DNA from: an uncultured Aliiroseovarius sp. | GTDB taxonomy: Bacteria > Pseudomonadota > Alphaproteobacteria > Rhodobacterales > Rhodobacteraceae | Reading direction: 5' to 3' | Assembly (NCBI RefSeq): GCF_947492455.1 | Contig: NZ_CANLNB010000003.1 | Location: 248,001-312,000 of the forward strand | Length of the DNA: 64,000 nucleotides | Part shown: positions 8,311-18,010 of the stretch, piece after piece | Layout of the letters: the number at the start of each line of letters is the position of its first letter | Numbering within the stretch: the stretch's first letter is position 1 | Translations under genes and position numbers: made by a program | The notes under the pieces: generated by a model | What the model was told of the DNA's origin: nothing | Database searches by the model: none | Seen by the model: the letters and a program-made list of their open reading frames with translations, nothing else

Positions 8311-9687
8311 ATGTTTGACCTGATCGTGATCGGAGCCGGCCCAGGTGGCTATGTCGCTGCCATTCGTGCGGCTCAGTTGGGCCTGAAGGTTGCCTGTGTT
8401 GAGGGCCGTGGATCGCTGGGCGGGACGTGCCTGAATGTGGGCTGCATTCCGTCGAAGGCGCTTCTGACCTCGTCCGGTAAATATGCCGAGCTATCGCATC
8501 TGGCCGCCCACGGGATCGCGGTTGAAGGCGCTTCGCTGGATCTGGGTGCCATGATGGCGCGCAAAGATAAGGTCGTTGGCGACCTGACCAAAGGCATCGC
8601 CTTCCTGTTCAAGAAGAACGGCGTTGAGCTGATCGAGGGCTGGGCGACCATTCCCGCCGCTGGTCAGGTCAAGGTGGACGACACCATTCATGAAACAAAG
8701 AACATTCTGATTGCCACCGGCTCGGAACCGACACCGATGCCGGGCGTCGAGATTGACGAGGTGGATGTTCTCAGCTCGACCGGCGCGCTGGCGCTGGACA
8801 CGGTGCCCGAGCATCTGGTCGTGATCGGCGCGGGTGTCATTGGTCTGGAACTTGGTCAGGTCTGGGCGCGTTTGGGTGCCAAGGTGACCGTTGTCGAATA
8901 CCTCGATCGCATCCTGCCCGGCATTGATGGCGAGATCGCCAAGCTGGCGCAGCGGGCTCTGTCCAAGCGCGGGCTGAAATTCCAACTGGGCCGCGCTGTG
9001 AAGGCGGTTGAAGCAGGCGAGGGCGGACTGTCCCTGACCGTGGAACGCGTTGGCAAAGACACCGTCGACACGATCGAGGCCGACAAGGTTCTGGTCGCAA
9101 TTGGTCGTCGCCCCGTCACCCGTGGTCTGGGGCTGGACGCACTGGGCGTCGAGGTCAACGAACGTGGCTTCATTCCGGTGGACGGCAGCTTCCAAAGCTC
9201 GGTTCCCGGCATCTATGCCATTGGCGACTGCGTGCCCGGCCCGATGCTGGCCCATAAGGCGGAAGAAGACGGTGTGGCCTGTGTGGAAGGCTTGGCCGGT
9301 CTGAAAGGCCACGTCGACTACGACAAAGTTCCGGGCGTGGTCTACACCGACCCCGAGGTCGCCTCGGTCGGAGCCACGGAAGAGGCGCTGAAAGACGCGG
9401 GCACCGACTATATCAGCGGCAAGTTTACCTTCATGGCGAACTCGCGCGCGCGCTCGACCGGGGAAACGGACGGCGCGGTCAAGGTTCTGGCCTCGCCCGA
9501 CGGCGTGCTGCTGGGGGCGCATATTTGTGGTGCTCACGGTGGCGATCTGATCGCGGAACTGGTCTTGGCCATGGCGAAGGGGGCGACACTCACGGACGTG
9601 GCGGCAAGCTGTCATGCGCACCCGTCCATGGCTGAGGCCGTGAAAGAAGCCTGTCTGGACGCGCTGGGCCGCGCCATTCACGCGTAA
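8311..9687 (+). CDS. lpdA: Dihydrolipoyl dehydrogenase (E3 / glycine cleavage L protein)
   Basis: This flavoenzyme reoxidises dihydrolipoyl groups with NAD+. The start at 8311 follows GGAGGA and gives 458 residues, the normal length. Seen: the FAD dinucleotide fold [12 protein letters not shown] at the N-terminus, the redox-active pair Cys40/Cys45 in [16 protein letters not shown], a second NAD-binding [10 protein letters not shown], and the C-terminal catalytic His in HAHPSMAE. It is first in a run leading to lipA, a symporter, a usp and gcvTHP. I therefore infer that it is the L protein of the glycine cleavage system rather than the E3 of pyruvate dehydrogenase, although it could serve both. 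Confidence 0.95.
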   Translation: MFDLIVIGAGPGGYVAAIRAAQLGLKVACVEGRGSLGGTCLNVGCIPSKALLTSSGKYAELSHLAAHGIAVEGASLDLGAMMARKDKVVGDLTKGIAFLFKKNGVELIEGWATIPAAGQVKVDDTIHETKNILIATGSEPTPMPGVEIDEVDVLSSTGALALDTVPEHLVVIGAGVIGLELGQVWARLGAKVTVVEYLDRILPGIDGEIAKLAQRALSKRGLKFQLGRAVKAVEAGEGGLSLTVERVGKDTVDTIEADKVLVAIGRRPVTRGLGLDALGVEVNERGFIPVDGSFQSSVPGIYAIGDCVPGPMLAHKAEEDGVACVEGLAGLKGHVDYDKVPGVVYTDPEVASVGATEEALKDAGTDYISGKFTFMANSRARSTGETDGAVKVLASPDGVLLGAHICGAHGGDLIAELVLAMAKGATLTDVAASCHAHPSMAEAVKEACLDALGRAIHA

Positions 9688-9697
9688 GGGGGCGGCA

Positions 9698-10642
9698 ATG
9701 AACCAGATCCCCCGCCTGCGTCACCCGGAAAAGGCCCACAAGCCCGACAGTGCGATCCCGCGCAAACCCAGCTGGATTCGCAAAAAGAAGATCGAAAGCG
9801 CCGAGTATTACGAGACCCGTCGCCTGATGCGGGATCATGATCTGGTCACGGTCTGCGAGGAAGCCGCATGCCCCAACGTGGGCGAATGCTGGTCCAAGCG
9901 TCATGCCACCATGATGATCATGGGCGAGATCTGCACCCGTGGGTGTAGCTTCTGCAACGTGTCGACCGGCCGCCCGGATGCGCTGGACGCGTTCGAACCG
10001 GGCCGTGTGGCGGCTGCGGTGAAGAAACTGGGGCTGCGTCATGTGGTGATCACCTCGGTCGACCGGGATGATCTGGCTGATGGCGGGGCAGGGCATATCG
10101 CCCAGACCATCCGCGCCGTGCGCCACCAGAACCCCGGCACAACGGTCGAAGTTCTGACCCCGGATTTTCTGGGCAAAGGCGACGCGGCGGACGAGGTGTT
10201 TGACGCCGCCCCCGACGTGTTCAACCACAATCTGGAAACCGTGCCGCGGCTCTATCCGACCGTGCGCCCGGGCGCGCGCTACTACCAGTCGCTGCGCCTG
10301 CTGGATGACGCCAAGCGCGCCAACCCCGGCATTTTCACCAAGTCCGGCCTGATGGTCGGTCTGGGCGAGACGATGGCCGAGGTGAAGCAGGTGATGGACG
10401 ACCTGCGCGCCGCCAATGTCGATTTCCTAACCGTGGGCCAGTACCTGCAGCCCACCGCCAAACATCACAAGATCGACCGGTTCTGGACGCCGGAAGAGTT
10501 CGAAAGCCTGGAACAAGCGGCCCGCGCCAAGGGGTTCCTTGGGGTCTCGGCCACGCCGCTGACGCGGTCGTCGTTCCATGCTGACGAAGACTTTGCCGCC
10601 TTGAAACAAGCCCGCGATGGCGCGCTTGCGGCAGGGGCATAA
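9698..10642 (+). CDS. lipA: Lipoyl synthase
   Basis: This radical-SAM enzyme inserts two sulfurs into octanoyl groups on lipoyl domains. It has 314 residues. Both iron-sulfur sites are present: the auxiliary cluster Cys53/58/64 ([12 protein letters not shown]) and the SAM cluster Cys79/83/86 (CTRGCSFC). The C-terminal RSSFHA holds the Ser ligand of the auxiliary cluster. It starts 10 nt after lpdA. In this place it would supply the lipoyl arm of GcvH (Lys59), which GcvT and LpdA work on. Confidence 0.96.
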   Translation: MNQIPRLRHPEKAHKPDSAIPRKPSWIRKKKIESAEYYETRRLMRDHDLVTVCEEAACPNVGECWSKRHATMMIMGEICTRGCSFCNVSTGRPDALDAFEPGRVAAAVKKLGLRHVVITSVDRDDLADGGAGHIAQTIRAVRHQNPGTTVEVLTPDFLGKGDAADEVFDAAPDVFNHNLETVPRLYPTVRPGARYYQSLRLLDDAKRANPGIFTKSGLMVGLGETMAEVKQVMDDLRAANVDFLTVGQYLQPTAKHHKIDRFWTPEEFESLEQAARAKGFLGVSATPLTRSSFHADEDFAALKQARDGALAAGA

Positions 10643-10654
10643 CCGAAACGCGCA

Positions 10655-10669
10655 GGCCCATTCCGGGCC
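10655..10669 (+). other. Short hairpin between lipA and the symporter gene
   Basis: GGCCC (10655-10659) pairs with GGGCC (10665-10669) around ATTCC, 12 nt after the lipA stop. There is no T-run. It may be an mRNA processing or stability element rather than a terminator. Confidence 0.3.
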
Positions 10670-10690
10670 GAAATTCACTGGGAGGAAACC

Positions 10691-12064
10691 ATGGAAGCGT
10701 TAAACAACATCGTAGGAGCCATCAATGGCGTCGTTTGGGGGCCGCTGATGCTGGTCCTTATTCTGGGCGTAGGCTTTTTCCTGCAGGTCGGCCTGAAATT
10801 CATGCCGATCCTGAAACTGGGCAAAGGCTTTAGCCTTCTGTTCAACGGCCGTTACAGCCAAGGCGAAGGCCAGATCAGCCCGTTCAACGCGCTGATGACC
10901 TCGCTGTCGGCGACCATCGGTACGGGTAACATCGCCGGTGTGGCCACTGCTGTCTTCCTGGGCGGTCCGGGCGCATTGTTCTGGATGTGGATGACCGCCC
11001 TGGTAGGCATGGCCACCAAATACGGCGAAGCCGTTCTGGCGGTGAAATATCGCGAGCAAGACGAGCTGGGCAACTATGTTGGCGGCCCGATGTACTACAT
11101 CAAGAACGGCCTGGGCGCGAAATGGGCCTGGCTGGGCGTTGCTTTTGCTCTGTTCGGCGCCATTGCAGCCTTCGGCATCGGCAACGGTGTACAGGCAAAC
11201 GGTGTTGCTCAGGTGCTGGAGGCCAACTTCGGCCTGAACACCTCGGTCACTGGCGTTGTCCTGATGATCCTGACCGCAGCCGTTATTCTGGGTGGTATCA
11301 CCCGCATCGGCGCGGTTGCTGGTAAGCTGGTTCCGTTCATGGCGGTTGCCTATATCATCGCGGGTCTGCTGGTTCTGCTGATCAACATCGGCAACATCGG
11401 TCACGCCCTGTCGCTGGTCTTCACCCACGCCTTCACCCCGTCGGCTGCTGAAGGTGGCTTCGCTGGTGCGGCTGTCTGGGCTGCGATCCGCTTTGGTGTG
11501 GCACGTGGTGTCTTCTCGAACGAAGCTGGTCTGGGTTCGGCCCCGATCGCACACGCTGCTGCCTCGACCAAAGGCCCGGTAAACCAGGGTCTGGTTGCTA
11601 TGCTGGGGACGTTCATCGACACCATCATCGTGTGCTCGATCACCGGTCTGGCCATCATCTCGTCGGGCGCTTGGACTTCGGGCGAAAGCGGCGCGGCTCT
11701 GACCTCGCTGGCATTCGAAAACTCGCTGCCGGGTATCGGCGGCTACCTGATCGCCATCGCTCTGTCGATCTTTGCCTTCACCACCATCCTTGGCTGGTCG
11801 TTCTACGGCGAGAAATGCGTGGGCTTCCTGGCCGGTCACAAGGTTCTGCCAGTCTACCGCATCGCATGGATCGTGATGATCTATTTCGGCGCAACCGCTG
11901 ATCTGGGCTTCATCTGGCTGCTGGCGGATACGCTGAACGCTATGATGGCGATCCCGAACCTGATTGCTCTGGCACTGCTCAGCCCGGTTATCTTCAAGCT
12001 GACCAAAGAGTTCTTCGCGACCAATGGCGCGTCGGAAGAAGGTGGCGCAACGCCCGCCGAATAA
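10691..12064 (+). CDS. Alanine/glycine:cation symporter (AGCS family)
   Basis: This 457-residue transporter, with about 11 membrane segments, takes up alanine or glycine with Na+ or H+. Seen: the family block ALMTSLSATIGTGNIAGVA near residue 70, GGPMYYIKNGLG, and GVFSNEAGLGSAPIAHAAA in the middle. Length and motifs are normal. A good GGGAGGAAACC ribosome site precedes the ATG. Because it lies inside the glycine cleavage cluster, glycine is the likeliest physiological substrate. This is inferred, since family members often prefer alanine. Confidence 0.9.
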   Translation: MEALNNIVGAINGVVWGPLMLVLILGVGFFLQVGLKFMPILKLGKGFSLLFNGRYSQGEGQISPFNALMTSLSATIGTGNIAGVATAVFLGGPGALFWMWMTALVGMATKYGEAVLAVKYREQDELGNYVGGPMYYIKNGLGAKWAWLGVAFALFGAIAAFGIGNGVQANGVAQVLEANFGLNTSVTGVVLMILTAAVILGGITRIGAVAGKLVPFMAVAYIIAGLLVLLINIGNIGHALSLVFTHAFTPSAAEGGFAGAAVWAAIRFGVARGVFSNEAGLGSAPIAHAAASTKGPVNQGLVAMLGTFIDTIIVCSITGLAIISSGAWTSGESGAALTSLAFENSLPGIGGYLIAIALSIFAFTTILGWSFYGEKCVGFLAGHKVLPVYRIAWIVMIYFGATADLGFIWLLADTLNAMMAIPNLIALALLSPVIFKLTKEFFATNGASEEGGATPAE

Positions 12065-12072
12065 GTCTGATC

Positions 12073-12098
12073 CCGGGGGCGGCGTGGATCGCCCCCGG
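12073..12098 (+). terminator. GC-rich hairpin after the symporter gene
   Basis: CCGGGGGCG (12073-12081) pairs with CGCCCCCGG (12090-12098), 9 nt after the stop. No long T-run follows, so it probably attenuates rather than fully stops transcription into usp and gcvTHP. Confidence 0.55.
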
Positions 12099-12129
12099 AC
12101 CCTTAGTTCCTTTCGATAGGAGAGAGACA

Positions 12130-12543
12130 ATGACAAGCAAGATCCTGCTGCCCATTGATCACACAGATGACCGGTCGTGGAAGAAAGCCCTGCCGTTCGC
12201 ACTGGAACAGGCGAAATTCTATGGGGCCGAGCTGCACGCCGTTTCGGTCATTCCTGAAATCATCCTGCTGCCCAACCTGCCTGCCAACTATGGCGCTGGC
12301 GCCAAAGAGCACGTGTCGGACGCCGTAAAGGCGATCCTGGCCGAAGGTGGCGCAGCCGACGTTCCTGTTCACATTGAAGAGGGTAGCGTCTACCGTGAGA
12401 TTCTGAAGCTCGCTCACAAAGAAGGCTTTGATCACATCATCATGTCTTCCGCGAAGGGTGACTTCCCGAATTTCGAGATCGGCCCGAACCTCGCTCGCGT
12501 CGTGCGCAATGCGCATTGCACCGTGACCGTCGTTCGCGACTGA
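12130..12543 (+). CDS. Universal stress protein (UspA family)
   Basis: This 137-residue single Usp domain starts with the usual beta strand (KILLPIDHTDDRSW) and has a C-terminal nucleotide-loop-like end (GPNLARVVRNAHCTVTVVRD). Such small Usps often travel with transporters. Here it follows the symporter gene, with a GATAGGAGAGAGA ribosome site, and precedes gcvT. Its role may be ATP-dependent regulation of the symporter or the pathway. This is inference. Confidence 0.88.
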   Translation: MTSKILLPIDHTDDRSWKKALPFALEQAKFYGAELHAVSVIPEIILLPNLPANYGAGAKEHVSDAVKAILAEGGAADVPVHIEEGSVYREILKLAHKEGFDHIIMSSAKGDFPNFEIGPNLARVVRNAHCTVTVVRD

Positions 12544-12574
12544 ACCAGAAACAAAACTGACAGGAGGCGCGGCC

Positions 12575-13672
12575 ATGACCGACACCCCCAAACGCACACC
12601 GCTTTATGACCTGCATGTCGAACTTGGCGGCAAGATGGTTGATTTCGCTGGCTGGGAAATGCCCGTTCAATACCCGATGGGGATCATGGGCGAGCACAAG
12701 CACTGCCGCGAGAAAGCCGCGCTTTTTGACGTCAGCCACATGGGTCAGGTGATCCTGAAAGGCGACAACATCGGCGAGAAGCTGGAAGCCATCTGCCCGC
12801 AGGCCTATGCCACGCTGAAAGAAGGCAAGGCGCGCTATGGCTTCTTCACCAACGAAGACGGCGGCATCATGGATGACCTGATCGTCTCGAACGCCGGTGA
12901 TCATTTCTTTGTCGTGGTGAACGCCTCGATGCGTCATCAGGACATCCCACACATGGCCGCCAATCTGGACGGCGTCGAAGTGACCGAGATCTTCGATCGT
13001 GCGCTGGTTGCCGTTCAAGGCCCCAAGGCCGAGGACGTGGTGGGCGAGCTTTGCCCCGCCGCACGTGACTTGACCTTCATGGAAACCACCGTTGCGGACA
13101 TCAACGGTGTCGAGTGCCGCATCTCGCGTCTGGGCTATACCGGCGAGGACGGATACGAAATCTCGATCCCAGAAGCAGATGCCGAAGCCGTCGCCCGTGC
13201 CTTCTTGGCGCATGACGATTGCGAACCCGCTGGTCTGGGTGCCCGTGACAGCCTGCGTCTGGAAGCTGGCCTTTGCCTCTATGGCAACGACATCGACCAG
13301 TCGACCTCGCCGATCGAGGCAAGCCTGAGCTGGGCCATCCAGAAGCGCCGTAAAGAAGAAGGCGGCTTCCCGGGTGCCGAGCGCATCCAGCGTGAGCTGG
13401 CCGAAGGTGCCGCGAAAAAGCTGGTGGGCATCAAGCCCGAAGGCCGCGCCCCCGCTCGTCAGCACGTGGAAATCCAGTGCGCCGAAGGCAACACGATTGG
13501 CGAGATCACCTCGGGCAGTTTTGGTCCGACCGTCGGTGGCCCCGTTGCTATGGGCTATGTGGCCAAGGGTCACGGCGAGGTTGGCGAGAAAGTGAACCTT
13601 ATCATTCGCGGCAAGGCCCAGCCTGCCGAAATCGTATCGCTGCCCTTCGTGCAGCAGAACTACAAACGCTAA
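12575..13672 (+). CDS. gcvT: Aminomethyltransferase, glycine cleavage T protein
   Basis: This 365-residue protein transfers the methylene of the aminomethyl-lipoyl group on GcvH to tetrahydrofolate, releasing ammonia. Seen: the N-terminal PLYDLHVELGGKMVDFAGWEMPVQY block, FDVSHMGQ, RLGYTGEDGYEI and GLGARDSLRLEAGLCLYGND, all typical of the folate-binding GcvT fold, then the C-terminal barrel domain (about 280-365). Length is normal. It is preceded by an AGGAGG ribosome site and followed after 18 nt by gcvH. Confidence 0.96.
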   Translation: MTDTPKRTPLYDLHVELGGKMVDFAGWEMPVQYPMGIMGEHKHCREKAALFDVSHMGQVILKGDNIGEKLEAICPQAYATLKEGKARYGFFTNEDGGIMDDLIVSNAGDHFFVVVNASMRHQDIPHMAANLDGVEVTEIFDRALVAVQGPKAEDVVGELCPAARDLTFMETTVADINGVECRISRLGYTGEDGYEISIPEADAEAVARAFLAHDDCEPAGLGARDSLRLEAGLCLYGNDIDQSTSPIEASLSWAIQKRRKEEGGFPGAERIQRELAEGAAKKLVGIKPEGRAPARQHVEIQCAEGNTIGEITSGSFGPTVGGPVAMGYVAKGHGEVGEKVNLIIRGKAQPAEIVSLPFVQQNYKR

Positions 13673-13690
13673 GACAGGGGATATCCTGAT

Positions 13691-14056
13691 ATGACAACCT
13701 ATTATTCTGAAGAGCACGAATGGATCACCGTAGAGGGCGACATCGCCACCATCGGCATCACCCAACACGCCGCTGACCAGCTGGGCGAAATCGTTTTCGT
13801 TGAGCAGCGCGAAGCGGGCGACGAATTCGAAAAAGGCGACGAGATCGGCGTGATCGAAAGCGTGAAAGCCGCGTCCGAAATCTACGCACCGGTTGACGGT
13901 GAAGTGGTTGAGGCCAATGGTGCACTGGAAGACACCCCCGGTGCCTTGAACGAAAACCCCGAGGGCGACGCCTGGATCTATAAGGTCAAGCTGGCAGACG
14001 CCGCGCAGCTGGAAGATCTGATGGATCTGGACGGCTACAAAGCCCTGATCGGCTAA
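13691..14056 (+). CDS. gcvH: Glycine cleavage H protein
   Basis: This 121-residue lipoyl carrier shuttles the aminomethyl group between GcvP, GcvT and LpdA. The lipoylation Lys is Lys59 in [28 protein letters not shown] at the N-terminus is typical. Its lipoyl group would be made by the lipA product encoded in the same cluster. Confidence 0.97.
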   Translation: MTTYYSEEHEWITVEGDIATIGITQHAADQLGEIVFVEQREAGDEFEKGDEIGVIESVKAASEIYAPVDGEVVEANGALEDTPGALNENPEGDAWIYKVKLADAAQLEDLMDLDGYKALIG

Positions 14057-14066
14057 GAACAGACCG

Positions 14067-14086
14067 CCCGCCGGGCAACCGGCGGG
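14067..14086 (+). other. GNRA-capped hairpin between gcvH and gcvP
   Basis: CCCGCCGG (14067-14074) and CCGGCGGG (14079-14086) form an 8-bp stem closed by a GCAA tetraloop, 10 nt after the gcvH stop. There is no T-run. It is probably a stability or partial termination element that lets gcvT/gcvH mRNA exceed gcvP mRNA. Confidence 0.5.
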
Positions 14087-14115
14087 TCATATCCCCCCTG
14101 TACGAGGATCACAGC

Positions 14116-16968
14116 ATGGCCTTCAAACTGACCGACTACGAAGCCTATGACTTCGCCAACCGCCGCCATATCGGCCCGTCTCCGACCGAGATGCGCGATA
14201 TGTTGAAAGTGATCGGCTTCAAGACGCTTGATGAACTGATCGACGCAACGGTTCCGCCCGCAATCCGTCAGGAAGAGGCGCTGGACTGGGGTCCTGCCAT
14301 GTCCGAGCGCGACGCGCTTTTCCACATGAAGCAGGTGGCCTCGAAGAACAAGGTTCTGACCTCGCTGATCGGGCAGGGGTATTATGGCACCACGACGCCT
14401 GCGCCCATCCTGCGCAACATTCTGGAAAACCCGGCATGGTACACGGCCTACACGCCCTACCAGCCCGAGATTTCGCAAGGCCGTCTGGAAGCCCTTCTGA
14501 ACTATCAGACCATGGTCTCGGACATGACCGGTCTGGAAGTCGCCAACGCGTCGCTGCTGGACGAAGCCACCGCCGCTGCCGAAGCCATGACCATGGCGCA
14601 TCGCGGCTCGCGTTCGAAAGCCAACAACGCGGCGTTCTTCGTGGACAAGAACTGTCACCCGCAGACCATCGCCGTGATCAAAACCCGCGCCGAGCCTTTG
14701 GGCATCGACGTTCAGGTTGCTGACCCCGATGCGCTGGACGCCGGCGCCGTGTTTGGTGCGATCTTCCAGTACCCGGGCACCGAAGGTCACGTGCGTGACT
14801 TCACCAAAGAAATCGAAGCCCTTCACGAGCACAAAGCGATTGCCGTGGTGGCTGCCGACATTCTGGCGCTGGCGCTGCTGAAGTCGCCGGGTGAAATGGG
14901 TGCCGACATCGCCGTGGGTTCGACCCAGCGTTTCGGTGTTCCGATGGGCTATGGTGGGCCGCACGCCGCTTACATGGCGACGACCGACAAGCTGAAGCGC
15001 GCCATGCCCGGCCGCATCATCGGTGTGTCGATCGACGCGCGTGGCAACAAAGCCTATCGTCTGGCGCTGCAAACCCGTGAACAGCACATCCGTCGCGAGA
15101 AGGCGAACTCGAACGTCTGTACCGCGCAGGCCTTGCTGGCCGTTATCGCCTCGATGTATGCTGTGTATCACGGCCCCGATGGCATCAAGGCGATTGCCCA
15201 GTCGGTGCACCGCAAGACCTCGCGCATGGCTGCGGGTCTGGAAGAGGCCGGGTTCAAGGTCGAGCCAGAAGTCTTCTTCGACACCATCACCGTCGAAGTC
15301 GGTCAGTTGCAGCAGACCGTCATGGAAGCTGCCGTTGCACGCGGTGTGAACCTGCGCAAAGTGGGCGAAACCAAAGTCGGTATCAGCCTTGACGAACAGA
15401 CCCGCCCCGAAACGATCGAGGCCGTCTGGGGTGCCTTTGGCATCGATCGTAAGGATGACAGCTCGAACGTGGCATACCGCCTGCCGGACTATGCTCTGCG
15501 TGACAGCGAATACCTGACCCACCCGATCTTCCACCTGAACCGCGCTGAAGCCGAGATCACGCGTTATATGCGTCGTCTGGCCGACCGCGATCTGGCGTTG
15601 GACCGTGCGATGATCCCGCTGGGGTCGTGCACCATGAAGCTGAACGCCACGATCGAAATGATCCCGGTCACGTGGCCGGAATTCGGCAACCTGCATCCGT
15701 TCTGCCCTGAAGATCAGGCCCAAGGCTATCACGAGATGATCGCCGACCTGAACGACAAGCTGTGCCAGATCACCGGCTATGATGCGATCTCGCAGCAGCC
15801 GAACTCGGGTGCGCAGGGTGAATATGCGGGTCTTCTGACCATCCGCAACTATCACGCGTCGCGCGGTGAAGCGCATCGCAACATCTGTCTGATTCCGACC
15901 TCGGCACACGGCACCAACCCGGCGTCCGCGCAGATGGTGGGCTATAAGGTCGTGGTGGTGAAATCGGATGACGATGGCAACATCGATCTGGAGGATTTCC
16001 GCAATAAGGCGATCCAGCACTCCGATGACTTAGCGGCTTGTATGATCACCTATCCCTCGACCCACGGTGTGTTCGAAGAAACCGTGCAGGAAGTCTGCCA
16101 GATCACCCATGATCACGGCGGTCAGGTCTATATTGATGGCGCGAACATGAACGCCATGGTCGGTCTGGCCCGCCCGGGCGACGTGGGCGGCGACGTCAGC
16201 CACCTGAACCTGCACAAAACCTTCTGCATCCCGCATGGCGGGGGCGGCCCCGGCATGGGTCCGATCGGTGTGAAAGCTCACTTGGAAGAGCACCTGCCGG
16301 GTCACCCGGAATACGGCACGGCCGTTGGTCCGGTGTCGGCAGCGCCGTTTGGTTCGCCATCGATCCTGCCGGTGAGCTGGGCTTACGTCCTGCTGATGGG
16401 CGGCGCGGGTCTGACCCAAGCCACCAAGGTTGCGATCCTGAACGCCAACTACATCGCGGCACGTCTGAAAGACGGGTACAACATTCTGTACACGTCCAAG
16501 ACCGGTCGTGTGGCGCACGAATGTATCCTCGACACCCGCCCGCTGGCGGACGAGGGCAACGTGACCGTGGATGACGTGGCCAAGCGTCTGGTCGACAGCG
16601 GTTTCCACGCGCCGACCATGTCGTGGCCGGTTGCTGGCACGCTGATGGTCGAGCCGACAGAATCCGAACCCAAGGCCGAGCTGGATCGCTTCTGCGACGC
16701 CATGCTGTCCATCCGCGCCGAGGCGCAGGACATCATCGACGGCAAGATCGACCCCGAAAACAACCCGCTGAAACACGCCCCCCACACGGTGCGTGACCTG
16801 GTGGGCGAATGGGATCGTCCCTACACCCGCGAGCAGGCCTGCTTCCCTCCGGGCAACTTGGGCGTGGACAAGTACTGGCCGGTCGTGAACCGCGTGGATA
16901 ACGCGTATGGCGACCGCAACCTGATCTGTACCTGTCCCCCGATGGATGCCTACGAAGACGAGGCATAA
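14116..16968 (+). CDS. gcvP: Glycine dehydrogenase (decarboxylating), P protein
   Basis: This 950-residue PLP enzyme decarboxylates glycine and loads the aminomethyl group onto lipoyl-GcvH. It is the fused single-chain form, with N and C halves that are ancient repeats. Seen: [15 protein letters not shown] at the start, the PLP-binding Lys701 in [16 protein letters not shown], and GSCTMKLNA in the middle. Length matches E. coli-type GcvP. It is the last gene of the island. A strong hairpin follows and an AraC-type regulator begins 73 nt later. Confidence 0.97.
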   Translation: MAFKLTDYEAYDFANRRHIGPSPTEMRDMLKVIGFKTLDELIDATVPPAIRQEEALDWGPAMSERDALFHMKQVASKNKVLTSLIGQGYYGTTTPAPILRNILENPAWYTAYTPYQPEISQGRLEALLNYQTMVSDMTGLEVANASLLDEATAAAEAMTMAHRGSRSKANNAAFFVDKNCHPQTIAVIKTRAEPLGIDVQVADPDALDAGAVFGAIFQYPGTEGHVRDFTKEIEALHEHKAIAVVAADILALALLKSPGEMGADIAVGSTQRFGVPMGYGGPHAAYMATTDKLKRAMPGRIIGVSIDARGNKAYRLALQTREQHIRREKANSNVCTAQALLAVIASMYAVYHGPDGIKAIAQSVHRKTSRMAAGLEEAGFKVEPEVFFDTITVEVGQLQQTVMEAAVARGVNLRKVGETKVGISLDEQTRPETIEAVWGAFGIDRKDDSSNVAYRLPDYALRDSEYLTHPIFHLNRAEAEITRYMRRLADRDLALDRAMIPLGSCTMKLNATIEMIPVTWPEFGNLHPFCPEDQAQGYHEMIADLNDKLCQITGYDAISQQPNSGAQGEYAGLLTIRNYHASRGEAHRNICLIPTSAHGTNPASAQMVGYKVVVVKSDDDGNIDLEDFRNKAIQHSDDLAACMITYPSTHGVFEETVQEVCQITHDHGGQVYIDGANMNAMVGLARPGDVGGDVSHLNLHKTFCIPHGGGGPGMGPIGVKAHLEEHLPGHPEYGTAVGPVSAAPFGSPSILPVSWAYVLLMGGAGLTQATKVAILNANYIAARLKDGYNILYTSKTGRVAHECILDTRPLADEGNVTVDDVAKRLVDSGFHAPTMSWPVAGTLMVEPTESEPKAELDRFCDAMLSIRAEAQDIIDGKIDPENNPLKHAPHTVRDLVGEWDRPYTREQACFPPGNLGVDKYWPVVNRVDNAYGDRNLICTCPPMDAYEDEA

Positions 16969-16975
16969 GCACTTC

Positions 16976-17006
16976 CCCCGCCCGGTCCCAAGGTGGCCGG
17001 GCGGGG
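16976..17006 (+). terminator. Terminator of the glycine cleavage operon
   Basis: CCCCGCCCGG (16976-16985) pairs perfectly with CCGGGCGGGG (16997-17006) 7 nt after the gcvP stop. The stem is very stable, but the downstream TCTCATAAT is only moderately T-rich. Confidence 0.65.
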
Positions 17007-17041
17007 TCTCATAATGTCGTACCAGAAAACGGGATGCATCT

Positions 17042-18007
17042 ATGAATATTCAGAACACTCTTATGGCCCCCATGAACGATCTGTCGGCCATTGGCCCCAT
17101 TCAGGGGATCACCATCATCGTGCCCGATCGCAGCCATGTGGCGCTGGCCAGCGTCTTTCGCGACTTCTTCATCTCGCTTGATCAGTTCACCAATGCGGAA
17201 ACGCCACGCGACGTGTCTGTCTATACGCTGGACAGCTGCCCATCGCAGGATCAGGCCTATTGGCGCAATCGCACGGTCGTGTTTTGGGCCGACTTTCACG
17301 CCCGCTGGCAGTTGGACAACAAACAACTGAACCGCGCGCATCAGCTTCTGCGCCTCAGCCGTCAATGCGTGCTGGTGGGTGGCGGCGTGTTCGTTCTGTG
17401 CAAGTCTGTCTTTGCTAGCCGCACCGCCTTGGCCGTGCATTCGAACCTGCGTTTCGTCGCCGAGGAAGAGGGGCTGTTCTGCATCGACACCGGCGCGCCT
17501 TTTGCCATTGATGGCCGCATCTGCAGCGCCACCAGCATCTTTGCCGCCCTGCGCCTGTTCCTGAAACTTCTAGAAGCGGAAATGGGTGGGTTCTCGGCCG
17601 CCACCTTCGGCGATTATGTCGGGCTTGAAGTCTCGGGCGAGCCATTCCACGGCAAGCAAGAGCATATTATCAAACGCTATTCCGGCGGTGACCGGATCAT
17701 CGGAGACTGCGTGGCCGTGATGCTGGAGCATCTGGAGAACACCCTGTCGATCGTCCAGATCGCGCGGATCATGAACGTGTCGTCACGCCAATTGCAGCGT
17801 CGTTTTGCCACCCAGTTGGGGGTTAGCCCGCTGACCATCTATCGTAGCCTGCGCCTGGAACGGGCCAGCCAGCTGGTGCAGCAGACCAGCTATTCCATGC
17901 ACGAGATTGCGGCGGCAACCGGCTTCGGTACACGCTCCAGCCTTGTGCGGTCGTTCAAGAAGCAGTTTGGCATGTCGCCCACGGATGCCCGCGCGAAGAT
18001 GTTCTAA
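17042..18007 (+). CDS. GlxA-like AraC-family transcriptional regulator
   Basis: This 321-residue protein has an N-terminal alpha/beta domain (about 20-195, starting IQGITIIVPDRSHVALASVF and containing VLVGGGVFVLCKS), which looks like a degenerate DJ-1/PfpI sensor. A C-terminal AraC double helix-turn-helix follows (about 220-320: LSIVQIARIMNVSSRQLQRRF, then MHEIAAATGFGTRSSLVRSFKKQFG). GlxA-type regulators include GbdR and CdhR, which control betaine and carnitine catabolism. It lies directly after gcvP and converges on the BKACE gene with only 3 bp between stops. I infer a target in one of these two loci. The effector is unknown. Confidence 0.85.
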   Translation: MNIQNTLMAPMNDLSAIGPIQGITIIVPDRSHVALASVFRDFFISLDQFTNAETPRDVSVYTLDSCPSQDQAYWRNRTVVFWADFHARWQLDNKQLNRAHQLLRLSRQCVLVGGGVFVLCKSVFASRTALAVHSNLRFVAEEEGLFCIDTGAPFAIDGRICSATSIFAALRLFLKLLEAEMGGFSAATFGDYVGLEVSGEPFHGKQEHIIKRYSGGDRIIGDCVAVMLEHLENTLSIVQIARIMNVSSRQLQRRFATQLGVSPLTIYRSLRLERASQLVQQTSYSMHEIAAATGFGTRSSLVRSFKKQFGMSPTDARAKMF

Positions 18008-18010
18008 GGC

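Noticed and set aside
10700-12202. 500-codon minus-strand frame opposite the AGCS symporter
   Set aside because: Antisense artefact; the composition is Gln/His/Arg-rich without any family pattern.
12544-12574. A glycine riboswitch upstream of gcvT
   Set aside because: The gap is only 31 bp and shows no aptamer features. The larger gaps in the island (10643-10690, 12065-12129) hold only simple hairpins.
14053-16020. A 655-codon open frame on the minus strand opposite gcvP
   Set aside because: It is the antisense of gcvP, whose motifs are unmistakable. The antisense product shows only low-complexity His/Arg-rich sequence caused by high GC.
17042-18007. Calling the AraC regulator GbdR or CdhR
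   Set aside because: The C-terminal domain fits the wider GlxA/AraC class, but the N-terminal domain does not show enough GbdR/CdhR likeness, and no carnitine or betaine enzyme other than BKACE is beside it.
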